A DNA stretch of 39,115 nucleotides from Candidatus Omnitrophota bacterium (GTDB lineage Bacteria > Omnitrophota > Gorgyraeia > Gygaellales > Profunditerraquicolaceae): positions 1 through 39,115 of the forward strand of contig JAHKAP010000036.1 of the NCBI GenBank assembly GCA_018825985.1, given 5' to 3'. Of this stretch, positions 16,822 through 25,819 are shown one piece after another. Made by a program: the position numbers and the translations under genes. The notes below the pieces were generated by a model. The model ran no database searches. It saw only the letters and a program-made list of their open reading frames with translations, and was not told the origin of the DNA. Numbering within the stretch: position 1 is the stretch's first letter; each line of letters starts with the position of its first letter.

Positions 16822-18882
16822 ATGATTACATTCTTTTTAATGAACCTGGCTGTTGGTTTAAGCGCGTACCTGTTGGTTTATAGGCTTTTTTGTTTTACGG
16901 ACCTGATAGATTCTCTATTAGCCTTTTTTTTGCTTTATTTTTCTCAGATTATTCTTTCAGAGATAACTTTGGGTATTTTTGGCGCGCTTACCCTTACGAA
17001 TGTTGTCCTGCTTAATCTAATCATTCTTTCGATAGTTTTTTATTTCAGCAGGGATAAAAGATCTTGTTTTAAATTTTCGGGTATAAAAGAGGGGTTTTCT
17101 AAGGTTTTATCTAATAAGACAGTTTTATTTATAGTATCCTGCATATTTGCGTTTGGAATAGTCAAGGTTATCATAAACTTGGCAAATCCACCTTTTGGCT
17201 GGGATAACCTGAATTATCATTTTACATTCCCGGTAGAATGGCTAAAGCACGCGAATCTGGATACTCCGATTACCATAAATGACGACCCCAGCCCCACATA
17301 CTATCCTATAAACGGCAGCCTCTGGTATCTTTGGCTGATATTTCCTTTTCGCAGCGTGTTTATGGCTGACCTGGGCCAGCTTCCGTTTTTCATTCTTGGA
17401 TTTTTATCGGTATATAATATTTCACGCAAACTTAGCCTAAAAAAAGAACTGTCTTTTTATGCCGCCGGTTTATTTGTCCTCATCCCCAATTTATTTAAAC
17501 AGCTGCAGGTTGCTTATGTGGATGTCCTGGTAGGGTCTTTGCTTTTAGTTTGTTTAAATTATCTTTTTTCTTTTAAGAGGAGGTTGTTATTCCGGGACCT
17601 GCTGATGTTTTCTTTATCTTTAGGCTTATTTATCGGCGTAAAGACTACAGCGTTACCTTTTAGTATTTTACTGCTCGCGCCGTTTTTATATTTCTGTTTA
17701 AAAAATATCCATAAGGTTGGCAGATTCATCCCTGTTTTTATTATTTCAGTCATAGCTTTGGGCGGCTTTAGTTACCTGAGGAATTTTATTCAAACCGGAA
17801 ATCCTTTGTTCCCTTTAGATTTTAAAATTTTCGGGAATACAGTTTTAAAAGGGGTTATGGATATGCCTACTTACCGGGCTCATTTTGTCAGCCAGGATTA
17901 TAGTTTATTCAAAGACCTGTTCCATGAAGGTTTAGGCAGCCAGACTGTATTGATTATTCTTCCCGCGATTTTCCTGGCTTTGCCGGTTGCCTGGATAAAG
18001 AAAAGAAAAAGCCTCAATCTAAACTTGGTATATTTTATGCTCCTTCCGGTATTGCTATACCTGGTTTACCGTTACGTAATACCTTTGGCGAATTTAAGAT
18101 ATTTATACGGTTTTTTTGGCATAGGGATGATACTCGGTTTTTATATCTTCCAGGCTATTGACATGCCTAAGCGCTGGGTGAATATCCTGACGGTATTCTG
18201 TGTTATAACTTCTATGGCTGAACTGGCTAAAAAAAACGAGTTGTTTGTTTCAACCGGTTTGACTTTTTTATTTTTCTTCCTAATAATAAAATTATCAAGC
18301 AAAATAAGATTCAAGGCTAAGCCGGGATTTGTTATTACTGTGGTTATTCTTTCGGTTATTTTACTGGGTTTTCCGGAGAGGGATTACTTAAAAAATGAGT
18401 TTCCCAGGTATGTATTAATGGAGAAGTATTCGGGTTTTTGGCCGGATGCTACCCGCTCCTGGGAATGGTTAAATAATAATACCAAAAAGGATAATATCGC
18501 TTATACCGGCAGGCCGGTTCCGTTTCCGTTATACGGCACAAAATTCAAGAATAATGTTTATTATGTTTCGGTAAACCGGATTGACCCCGCGAAGCTGCAT
18601 TATTTTCCTAACAGCCGTTATAGCTGGGGCAGGGATTTTATCAGCCTGCAGAAGAATCTGGAAGAAAAAGGAAATTACCGCTTTGGGGCTGATTATAGTA
18701 TCTGGCTGAATAATCTTTTAAGGCGAAATACCAATTATCTATTTTGTTATTCTTTGCATCAGACTGAAGAGCTGATGTTCCCGCCGGAGGATGCCTGGGC
18801 CAAAGAACATCCGGAAAGATTTCAGCCGGTGTTTGATAATGAAACTATCCATATCTATAAGATAGTAGGTAGTAGGTTGTAG
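16822..18882 (+). CDS. Large polytopic membrane protein, putative GT-C-type glycosyltransferase
   Basis: 686 aa multi-TM; PPFGWDNLNYHFTFPVEWLKHANL resembles GT-C/PMT loop motifs; last codons overlap a TAGTAGGTAG repeat. Confidence 0.65.
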   Translation: MITFFLMNLAVGLSAYLLVYRLFCFTDLIDSLLAFFLLYFSQIILSEITLGIFGALTLTNVVLLNLIILSIVFYFSRDKRSCFKFSGIKEGFSKVLSNKTVLFIVSCIFAFGIVKVIINLANPPFGWDNLNYHFTFPVEWLKHANLDTPITINDDPSPTYYPINGSLWYLWLIFPFRSVFMADLGQLPFFILGFLSVYNISRKLSLKKELSFYAAGLFVLIPNLFKQLQVAYVDVLVGSLLLVCLNYLFSFKRRLLFRDLLMFSLSLGLFIGVKTTALPFSILLLAPFLYFCLKNIHKVGRFIPVFIISVIALGGFSYLRNFIQTGNPLFPLDFKIFGNTVLKGVMDMPTYRAHFVSQDYSLFKDLFHEGLGSQTVLIILPAIFLALPVAWIKKRKSLNLNLVYFMLLPVLLYLVYRYVIPLANLRYLYGFFGIGMILGFYIFQAIDMPKRWVNILTVFCVITSMAELAKKNELFVSTGLTFLFFFLIIKLSSKIRFKAKPGFVITVVILSVILLGFPERDYLKNEFPRYVLMEKYSGFWPDATRSWEWLNNNTKKDNIAYTGRPVPFPLYGTKFKNNVYYVSVNRIDPAKLHYFPNSRYSWGRDFISLQKNLEEKGNYRFGADYSIWLNNLLRRNTNYLFCYSLHQTEELMFPPEDAWAKEHPERFQPVFDNETIHIYKIVGSRL

Positions 18883-18935
18883 GTAGTATGTAGGAAAAAA
18901 ATGATAAAGATAGCAAGTAGTATGTAGGAAAAAAA
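18863..18935. repeat. TAGTAGGTAG-type repeat, left flank of the four-helix-bundle gene, including a 34-bp-period tandem duplication
   Basis: GATAGTAGGTAGTAGGTTGTAGGTAGTATGTAGG; GTAGTATGTAGG at 18883 and 18917. Confidence 0.8.
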
Positions 18936-19298
18936 ATGGCAAAGATAGAAAGTTTTAGAGATTTGAATGTTTGGAAGAAAAGTCATGAGTTAACATTAGA
19001 AGTATATAAAATTACCAAAAATTTACCTAAAGATGAAAAATTTGGTCTTGTATCTCAAATGAGAAGGGCATCTGTATCTGTTCCTGCAAATATAGCAGAA
19101 GGATTTAAAAGGAGGGGGATTAGGGATAAAATATGTTTTTATAATATATCCCAGAGTTCTTTAAGCGAGTTAGAGTATTATCTAATATTAATAAAAGATT
19201 TGGAATATTCAGATAAAACAGATTTAATTTTAAACATGGTTGAAGAAGTTGGGAAGATGCTTAATGGCTTGATTTCTTCCATCAACCCTAAAACCTAA
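18936..19298 (+). CDS. Four-helix-bundle protein (23S rRNA IVS-protein family)
   Basis: SFRDLNVWKKSHELTLEVYKITKNLPKDEKFGLVSQMRRASVSVPANIAEGF is diagnostic of the family. Confidence 0.95.
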   Translation: MAKIESFRDLNVWKKSHELTLEVYKITKNLPKDEKFGLVSQMRRASVSVPANIAEGFKRRGIRDKICFYNISQSSLSELEYYLILIKDLEYSDKTDLILNMVEEVGKMLNGLISSINPKT

Positions 19299-19320
19299 CT
19301 ACTATCTACTATATACTGAA
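19294..19320. repeat. Right flank of the TAGTAGGTAG-type repeat (inverted): CCTAACTACTATCTACTATATACTGAA
   Basis: Shares 15 bp CTACTATATACTGAA with 27714-27728. Confidence 0.8.
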
Positions 19321-19322
19321 CC

Positions 19323-20021
19323 GTGAAGTTAGCAATAATAGTTCCGGCGCATAATGAAGCAGAGAATATCCTGGAGACTATCACCAGGATTGAGGATTCT
19401 TTGGCTGATATCGACTATGAATTAATAGTGGTAAACGACCATTCTTTGGACAGGACCGCTGAGATAGTGGGCAAATTGTGTTCTAAATATTCTAATCTTA
19501 GGTTAGTGGATAATAAGCTGGATATTGGTTTTGCCAATGCTTTGATAACCGGGTTAAAAAATTTTGACGCTGAGGCAGTAATACCCATAATGGGTGATTT
19601 GTGCGACGACCTCTCAACAATACCAAAAATGATCGATAAGATAAATCAGGGTTTTGATATTGTCTGCGGCTCGCGTTATATAATAGGCGGCAGACGCATT
19701 GGCGGCTCGAAAATAAAAGGAGTTTTATCCTATTTTGCCGGATGGTCAATACATTACCTGCTGGGCCTGCCCACACATGATATTGCCAATGCTTTTAAAA
19801 TGTACCGTAAGAAAGTAATCGAGTCGATTGATATAAAATCCTCCGGATTTGAAATATCGATGGAGATCCCGCTTAAAGGTTATTTCCAGGGGTTTAAAAT
19901 GACGGAGGTGCCTACTTCCTGGAAGGAAAGGGCCAAGGGCCAATCTAATTTTAAAATATTCAAACTTTTGCCTAAATATATTAAGTTATATCTCTGGGCG
20001 ATTGTTCAGAGGTATAGATGA
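19323..20021 (+). CDS. Glycosyltransferase family 2 (DPM1-like)
   Basis: GTG start; KLAIIVPAHNEAENILETITRIEDSL; VIPIMGDLCDD. Confidence 0.88.
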   Translation: MKLAIIVPAHNEAENILETITRIEDSLADIDYELIVVNDHSLDRTAEIVGKLCSKYSNLRLVDNKLDIGFANALITGLKNFDAEAVIPIMGDLCDDLSTIPKMIDKINQGFDIVCGSRYIIGGRRIGGSKIKGVLSYFAGWSIHYLLGLPTHDIANAFKMYRKKVIESIDIKSSGFEISMEIPLKGYFQGFKMTEVPTSWKERAKGQSNFKIFKLLPKYIKLYLWAIVQRYR

Positions 20022-21118
20022 AGATAGGTATAGATATACGTTCGACATTAAAAAGAAGGACCGGGATTGGTTATTATACGGCCAATCTTATATATTACCT
20101 GGGCCTGGCGGATAAGCTTAACCAGTATTATCTTTATAGCGAGATCGCTTTATTTAATCGGAATAAAAAATTACCGGAGCTTCCGGGAAATAATTTTAAG
20201 CATATAATAAACCGTTTTAAATTAGATCCGGCTTTTATTTTAAAAGGCCTGGATATCTTTCACACATCCAGTTATGATCTCACTCTGCCTAAGAATACCA
20301 AATTAGTCTTGGTCATCCAGGATGTAATTCATAAGGCCTATCCGGCCGGGCATACGGCTCAAACCGTTAGAGAGGTCGAGCTTAAACTGGTCCCGGCTCT
20401 TACCAGGGCTGATAAAATTATCGTTTCTTCGTTGGCTACAAAAAATGACCTATTGAAGTTTTATCAGGTCAGCCCGGATAAGGTCAGGCTGGTTTATCCG
20501 GGAGTTAACGAGGATTTGTTCTTAATGCCGGATATTTCCGAAATCGCCAAGCAAGAATTAAAGGAAAGGTTTAAAATAAACTCTCCGTTTATTCTTTATG
20601 TCGGGACTCTTGAGCCGAGAAAGAATGTAGAAGGCCTGGTTAAAGCCTATAAATTATTAAAGGATTACAGCGAGTTAAATTACCAGTTGGTTATTGTGGG
20701 AATGAAGGGTTGGTTGTATGATAAAATATTCAATTTAGTAGATGAATATAAAATGCGCGATGATGTTATTTTTACCGATTACCTCAGCCGTCAGGACCTT
20801 AAGGCCGTATATCAGGCGGCAAGTGTTTTTGTCTATCCATCTTTTTATGAAGGGGTGGGTTTACCGGTCTTAGAGGCTTTTAAATCCAAAGTACCGGTAG
20901 TTGCTTCTAATTCTTCTTCAGTGGGAGAGATCGCCTCATCAGCGGCATTATTGGTTGATCCCTATAAACCCGAAGAGATTGCCGAGGCAATTTTTAAGAT
21001 ATTAGAAGATAATGAATTAGGTAGAGAGTTAATTGATAAGGGGTTAAATAGGGCCAAAGATTTCTCCTGGGATGCGGCGGTCAGGGACACCTTAGAGGTT
21101 TTTAATGAATTTGCGTAA
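20018..21118 (+). CDS. Glycosyltransferase family 4
   Basis: FILYVGTLEPRKNVEGLVKAYKLL; VYPSFYEGVGLPVLEAFKSKVPVVASNSSSVGEI. Confidence 0.93.
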   Translation: MKIGIDIRSTLKRRTGIGYYTANLIYYLGLADKLNQYYLYSEIALFNRNKKLPELPGNNFKHIINRFKLDPAFILKGLDIFHTSSYDLTLPKNTKLVLVIQDVIHKAYPAGHTAQTVREVELKLVPALTRADKIIVSSLATKNDLLKFYQVSPDKVRLVYPGVNEDLFLMPDISEIAKQELKERFKINSPFILYVGTLEPRKNVEGLVKAYKLLKDYSELNYQLVIVGMKGWLYDKIFNLVDEYKMRDDVIFTDYLSRQDLKAVYQAASVFVYPSFYEGVGLPVLEAFKSKVPVVASNSSSVGEIASSAALLVDPYKPEEIAEAIFKILEDNELGRELIDKGLNRAKDFSWDAAVRDTLEVFNEFA

Positions 21119-22187
21119 GGTATTAATTGTCAATCCATTCGGCATCGGCGATGTATTATTCACAACTGCGGTAATCAACGCTCTTAACAGGGATATACCC
21201 GGGATAAAAATAGGGTATCTTTGTAATACTCGGGCTGCTGAAATATTAAAGGACAATCCGCATGTTGATCACATCTTTATTTATGACCGGGATGAGTTTG
21301 AAACATTAAAGAAAAAATCTTTTTTTTCCTGGGTAAAAAAAGGCATGGATTTTATACATGAGATAAAAGACAAGCGCTTTGACGCAGCTTTGGATTTTTC
21401 CTTAAACAGCCAGTATGGATTTTTTTGCTGGCTGGCCGGGATAAAAAATAGGGTGGGTTTTGATTATAAGGGCAGGGGGATATTATTAACCGAGAGGATC
21501 GGATTCTCAGGTTACTCCGATAAACATGTGGTGGAATATTACGGGGATATTTTGCATCATTTAGGATTGGAATTAAAAGACAGCCTGCCGTCATTATATG
21601 TTAAAGCCAAGGATCTTAGCAAGATTGAAAATCTTCTGGCCCAGGAAGGTGTTTCCGGGATTGATTTTTTGATCGGGATTATACCCGGGGGAGGCCTGAG
21701 TTGGGGCCAAGACGCCTATCTTAAGCATTGGCCGGCGAAAAATTTTGCAATATTAGCGGATAAATTCATTGAAAATTACCAAGCCAAGATTATAATAATG
21801 GGTGATTTTAAAGAGGCCGGGATCGCTAAAGATGTGCTTGGCCATATGCGTCATAAGGCGATTGATTTTTCGGGGCGGACCAGCATCGCTGAATTATCCG
21901 CTTTAATAAGTAAAATGAATCTGGTGATAGCTAATGACGGCGGACCGCTGCATATGGCAAACGCCTTAGGCCTAAAAACCGTTTCCATATTCGGACCGGT
22001 AGATGATAAGGTTTACGGGCCTTACCCGCGCGGTGCCAAACATCTGGTGGTTAAGAATGATATATATTGCCGGCCGTGTTATAAAAATTTCCGTTATCCG
22101 GAATGTAATAATAATCACAAGTGCCTTGAGGATATAACAGTAGATGAAGTTTATGAGGGAGTAAATAATTTAATAAGCGTCGCATAA
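21105..22187 (+). CDS. Glycosyltransferase family 9 (heptosyltransferase-like)
   Basis: VLIVNPFGIGDVLFTTAVINAL; IIPGGG; VIANDGGPLHMANALGLKTVSIFGPVDDKVYGPYP. Confidence 0.92.
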   Translation: MNLRKVLIVNPFGIGDVLFTTAVINALNRDIPGIKIGYLCNTRAAEILKDNPHVDHIFIYDRDEFETLKKKSFFSWVKKGMDFIHEIKDKRFDAALDFSLNSQYGFFCWLAGIKNRVGFDYKGRGILLTERIGFSGYSDKHVVEYYGDILHHLGLELKDSLPSLYVKAKDLSKIENLLAQEGVSGIDFLIGIIPGGGLSWGQDAYLKHWPAKNFAILADKFIENYQAKIIIMGDFKEAGIAKDVLGHMRHKAIDFSGRTSIAELSALISKMNLVIANDGGPLHMANALGLKTVSIFGPVDDKVYGPYPRGAKHLVVKNDIYCRPCYKNFRYPECNNNHKCLEDITVDEVYEGVNNLISVA

Positions 22188-22326
22188 TTGTGCTCATATC
22201 CGCCATGATACGTGGCGGATTTCGCTAAATGCGCTAAAAAAAACAGCGCATAATTGTGCCCATATCCGCCACAATACTTGGCGGATTTCGCTAAATGCGC
22301 TAAAAAACAGCGCATAATTGTGCTCA
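22181..22326. repeat. Tandem repeat of ~66/64 bp, two copies plus 16-bp partial (CGCATAATTGTGCTCATATCCGCC...GGCGGATTTCGCTAAATGCGCTAAAAAACAG)
   Basis: Copies 22181-22246, 22247-22310, partial 22311-22326; ATCCGCCA/TGGCGGAT and ATGCGCT/AGCGCAT stems. Confidence 0.93.
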
Positions 22327-22337
22327 AGGAGGTTAAT

Positions 22338-23105
22338 TTGAAGATTCCTTTATCAGTTGTTATCATTGCCAAGAATGAAGAAGCAAATATCGAAGAATCG
22401 TTAATAAGCGTATTTAACTGGGCAGATGAGATAGTCGTAGTAGATGATGAGTCCGCGGATAAGACCAGGGAAATCTGCAGGAGATATACTGATAAAGTTT
22501 ATGTCCGAAAGATGGATGTGGAAGGAAGGCACCGCAACTGGGCCTATTCCCAAGCCAGGAATAAATGGATTTTAAGCCTGGATGCCGATGAAAAAGTTAC
22601 CGAGGAGCTCAAAGAAGAGATCGCTAAGGTTATTAAGGATGATAAATTCGCCGCTTTTTCTATTCCCTTGCGTAACTTTATCGGAAAATACTGGGTAAAA
22701 TACGGAGGCTGGTATCCGGCAGCCAAGGTCAGGCTGTTTCAAAACTCTAAATTTAAATACGAGGAAGTGGAAGTCCATCCCCGGGCGATCATTAATGGGG
22801 AGTGCGGCCATTTAAAATCCGACATTATTCATAAAGGTTATCCGGATATCGAGCATTTCTTGGGGAGCGTAAACCGCCAGTCGACTTTAGAGGCAATAAA
22901 ATGGATCAATGCCGGCAGAAAATTCGGGTTTGTGCTTATGGTCTGGAGAGCGGTTGATCGTTTTTTTCGCAGGTACTTGCGCAAGAAATCCTATAAAGAC
23001 GGGATGTACGGGTTTGTGATCGCTTTTTTTGACACTCTTTATCAAATACTAAGCTATATAAAATACAGGGAGATCATTAGAAATGGAAAAAATACCGGTT
23101 CTTGA
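22338..23105 (+). CDS. Glycosyltransferase family 2 (WaaE/KdtX-like)
   Basis: [42 protein letters not shown] at 22338 preceded by AAGGAGG, so the track start at 22254 lies in the repeat. Confidence 0.87.
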   Translation: MKIPLSVVIIAKNEEANIEESLISVFNWADEIVVVDDESADKTREICRRYTDKVYVRKMDVEGRHRNWAYSQARNKWILSLDADEKVTEELKEEIAKVIKDDKFAAFSIPLRNFIGKYWVKYGGWYPAAKVRLFQNSKFKYEEVEVHPRAIINGECGHLKSDIIHKGYPDIEHFLGSVNRQSTLEAIKWINAGRKFGFVLMVWRAVDRFFRRYLRKKSYKDGMYGFVIAFFDTLYQILSYIKYREIIRNGKNTGS

Positions 23106-24201
23106 TTTAAAAAAGCAGATTGAGCCAATCCGCTCTGAAATCGACGCCGCAATCAAAAAGGTGATTGATAACGCTAATTTTATATTAGGCAAAGAAGTTT
23201 CTGAATTTGAAGATGATGTTGTGGCCTACTGCCGGGTTAAGGCTGCGGTAGGGGTATGCAACGGGACCGATGCTATAAAATTGGCCCTGGTTGCTTTAGG
23301 TATCAAAGCCGGAGACGGTGTGATCTGTCCGGCTTTTACTTATTTTGCTACTGCGGGAGCAATTGCCGCTATGGGCGCCATACCGGTATTTGCGGATATC
23401 GATCCGTTGACCTATAATATTTCTTTAGCAAGTATTGAAAAAGCGCTAAAAAATTCAAAGGTAGGAATTAAAGCCATAATTCCGGTGCATCTTTACGGCC
23501 AATGCGCGGATATGGACGGAATTTCAAATATCGCTAAAAAGAATAATTTAAAAGTAATCGAAGATAATGCCCAGGCCTTTGGCGCTGAATATAAAGGCGA
23601 AAAATCCGGGTCTATCGGAGATTGCGGGACTGTAAGTTTATTCCCGGGGAAAAATTTAGGCGCTTTTGGCGATGCCGGCATGGTTTTAACCAATGACCAG
23701 GAAGTAGAGTCAAAACTTAAGATCCTCAGGAATCAGGGGAATAAGGATAAATATTACCATCTGGTTCTCGGGTATAATAACCGCCTGGATACCTTGCAGG
23801 CGGCCATACTAAAAGTTAAGCTGAAATATCTGGATGGCTGGAATAAGAAAAGGCAGGCCAACGCGGATTATTACAACCGCAATTTTAAATCTTTAGGATT
23901 AAAAATTCCTTTTGTTCCTGAAGGCAACATGCATATATATCATCAGTATACCCTGCGCGTGGATGGAACAAGCGCTAAACTTATGGATCATTTAAATAGT
24001 AAAGGAATTGACGCCCGGGTTTATTATCCGGTTCCTTTGCATCTGCAGGAGTGTTTTAAATATTTAGGGTATAAGCCAGGCGATTTTCCGGAATCAGAAA
24101 AAGCGAGTCTTGAGGTGTTGTCTATACCGGTTTATCCCGATCTGACTCAGGAACAGCTGGATTATATTGTCAACTCGGTAAAGGAGTATTTTAAAAAATG
24201 A
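23083..24201 (+). CDS. DegT/DnrJ/EryC1/StrS aminotransferase (catalytic Lys present)
   Basis: [44 protein letters not shown]. Confidence 0.93.
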   Translation: MEKIPVLDLKKQIEPIRSEIDAAIKKVIDNANFILGKEVSEFEDDVVAYCRVKAAVGVCNGTDAIKLALVALGIKAGDGVICPAFTYFATAGAIAAMGAIPVFADIDPLTYNISLASIEKALKNSKVGIKAIIPVHLYGQCADMDGISNIAKKNNLKVIEDNAQAFGAEYKGEKSGSIGDCGTVSLFPGKNLGAFGDAGMVLTNDQEVESKLKILRNQGNKDKYYHLVLGYNNRLDTLQAAILKVKLKYLDGWNKKRQANADYYNRNFKSLGLKIPFVPEGNMHIYHQYTLRVDGTSAKLMDHLNSKGIDARVYYPVPLHLQECFKYLGYKPGDFPESEKASLEVLSIPVYPDLTQEQLDYIVNSVKEYFKK

Positions 24202-24752
24202 CGAAAGTAATATTCCTTGATCGCGATGGGGTGATCAATAAATACCCCGGCGACAGAAATTATGTTACCTCTTTAAAGGGTTTCAGGTTTATAAGGGGGG
24301 CTAAAAAAGCGCTGCGGCGATTAAGCCAGGCCGGATATACCATGTTCGTGATATCCAACCAGGCTGGAGTGACTAAGGGTTTGTATTCCGGGAAAACCCT
24401 GGATGATATAACCCGGACCATGTTAAAAAAATTAGCAACTGAAAAAGCGTATATCCAGGGAGTATATTATTGCATACATCGTGAGGAAGATAATTGCGCC
24501 TGCCGTAAACCCAAGACCGGATTAATTGAAAAGGCCATTTTAGAACATAAGATCCCCAAGCTCTCGCTTAAAAGATCTTTTTTTATCGGCGATACCCAAA
24601 GGGATATCCAAGCCGGTAAGGAATCCGGGTGCCGTACGATCATGGTTTTTTCCGGTAAAGAAAAAATAGCTAATCAGAAAGATTGGGAGTTTCAGCCTGA
24701 CTTTACAGCTAAAGACCTCTCCCATGCCGCGGATATAATTTTAAATAAATAA
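24198..24752 (+). CDS. gmhB: D-glycero-D-manno-heptose 1,7-bisphosphate 7-phosphatase-like HAD phosphatase
   Basis: [45 protein letters not shown] zinc motif. Confidence 0.88.
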   Translation: MTKVIFLDRDGVINKYPGDRNYVTSLKGFRFIRGAKKALRRLSQAGYTMFVISNQAGVTKGLYSGKTLDDITRTMLKKLATEKAYIQGVYYCIHREEDNCACRKPKTGLIEKAILEHKIPKLSLKRSFFIGDTQRDIQAGKESGCRTIMVFSGKEKIANQKDWEFQPDFTAKDLSHAADIILNK

Positions 24753-25819
24753 TGAAAATAACCATTGTTCATGCTTCTGTAGGCGGAGGGCATAAGAGCG
24801 CTGCTTTAGCTTTATGTGATGGTTTTAAGGAAAAATACCCTGATGCCCAGGTTCAGGTCCTGGATATCTTAAGTTTCAATAATCCGATTTTCACTTATTT
24901 TTACAGCTCCGGCTACAGCATGCTGGCTATCTACTTGAAATTCATCTGGATGGCCCTTTATTATTTAAGCACCTATACTATTATCCGCAATATATTTCAG
25001 TTTATCTCTTTGCTGCACAGTCAGAAGTTTGTAAATTATCTTATTCGCAATGAGCCGGATATAATCTTATGCACCCATTTTCTTGCCCCTTATATTGTCT
25101 CTTACCTTAAGAAAGAAAAGAGGATATCATCCCGGTTGGTGACCGTAATCACGGATTTTAGGGCTCACCCGATCTGGATATCTTCTGAATGCGACGACTA
25201 TGTCGTAGCCTGCAGCCATACAGTCGGAGATTTGACCCGAAGGGGAGTAGATCCTGCTAAGATTAAAGTTTTAGGCATACCGGTAAATAAGAGGTTCGTA
25301 GAGTTAGGTAAAGAAAAAATCCCTGTTGAAAGCGGATTTCGAGTTTTGCTGGCAACCGGTTCTTTAGGTTTTATGTTGATGGAAGATATAGCTGACATGC
25401 TGCATAAAGAAATAAATTTGACCATAGTCTGCGGCAGGAACAAGCTATTGTTTAAGCGCCTGAAAAAGAAAAAATATCATAATGTTGACCTGTTTGGCTT
25501 TACCGACCAGATGCCGGAACTAATGCGCCAGGCAAGCCTTTTGGTTACTAAGCCCGGAGGTCTAAGTATTTCCGAAGGCCTGGTGATGGAGATCCCTTTA
25601 GTATTTATTGACGGCATACCCGGGCAGGAGAGCGAGAATTCCGAAGTATTACAGAGGTGCGGTTGCTCCTGGCAGGTGAGGAGGCTTAAGGATATCCATG
25701 AGATTATTATGGATTTAAAAAACAACCCTCAGAGGGTTGAACTTTTACGCAGTAATATTAAAAAGATCAGGAAGCCTGATGCCACGGAGGAGATCTGCAG
25801 GTTATGTATGCAAAAGTAG
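24752..25819 (+). CDS. MGDG synthase/MurG-like glycosyltransferase
   Basis: HASVGGGHKSAALALCDGF; VTDFRAHPIWIS; LVTKPGGLSISEGLVMEIPLVF. Confidence 0.88.
   Translation: MKITIVHASVGGGHKSAALALCDGFKEKYPDAQVQVLDILSFNNPIFTYFYSSGYSMLAIYLKFIWMALYYLSTYTIIRNIFQFISLLHSQKFVNYLIRNEPDIILCTHFLAPYIVSYLKKEKRISSRLVTVITDFRAHPIWISSECDDYVVACSHTVGDLTRRGVDPAKIKVLGIPVNKRFVELGKEKIPVESGFRVLLATGSLGFMLMEDIADMLHKEINLTIVCGRNKLLFKRLKKKKYHNVDLFGFTDQMPELMRQASLLVTKPGGLSISEGLVMEIPLVFIDGIPGQESENSEVLQRCGCSWQVRRLKDIHEIIMDLKNNPQRVELLRSNIKKIRKPDATEEICRLCMQK

Noticed and set aside
18936-19298. Diversity-generating retroelement accessory (bAvd) locus
   Set aside because: Four-helix-bundle fold fits, but no reverse transcriptase or template/variable repeat pair is seen in the window.
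22181-22326. Possible CRISPR array
   Set aside because: Whole 64-66-bp units repeat without unique spacers, and no cas genes are present; it is a hairpin tandem repeat.
22254-22337. N-terminal extension of the GT2 ORF
   Set aside because: Encoded by the tandem repeat; TTG at 22338 has a strong AAGGAGG and matches the GT2 N-terminus.
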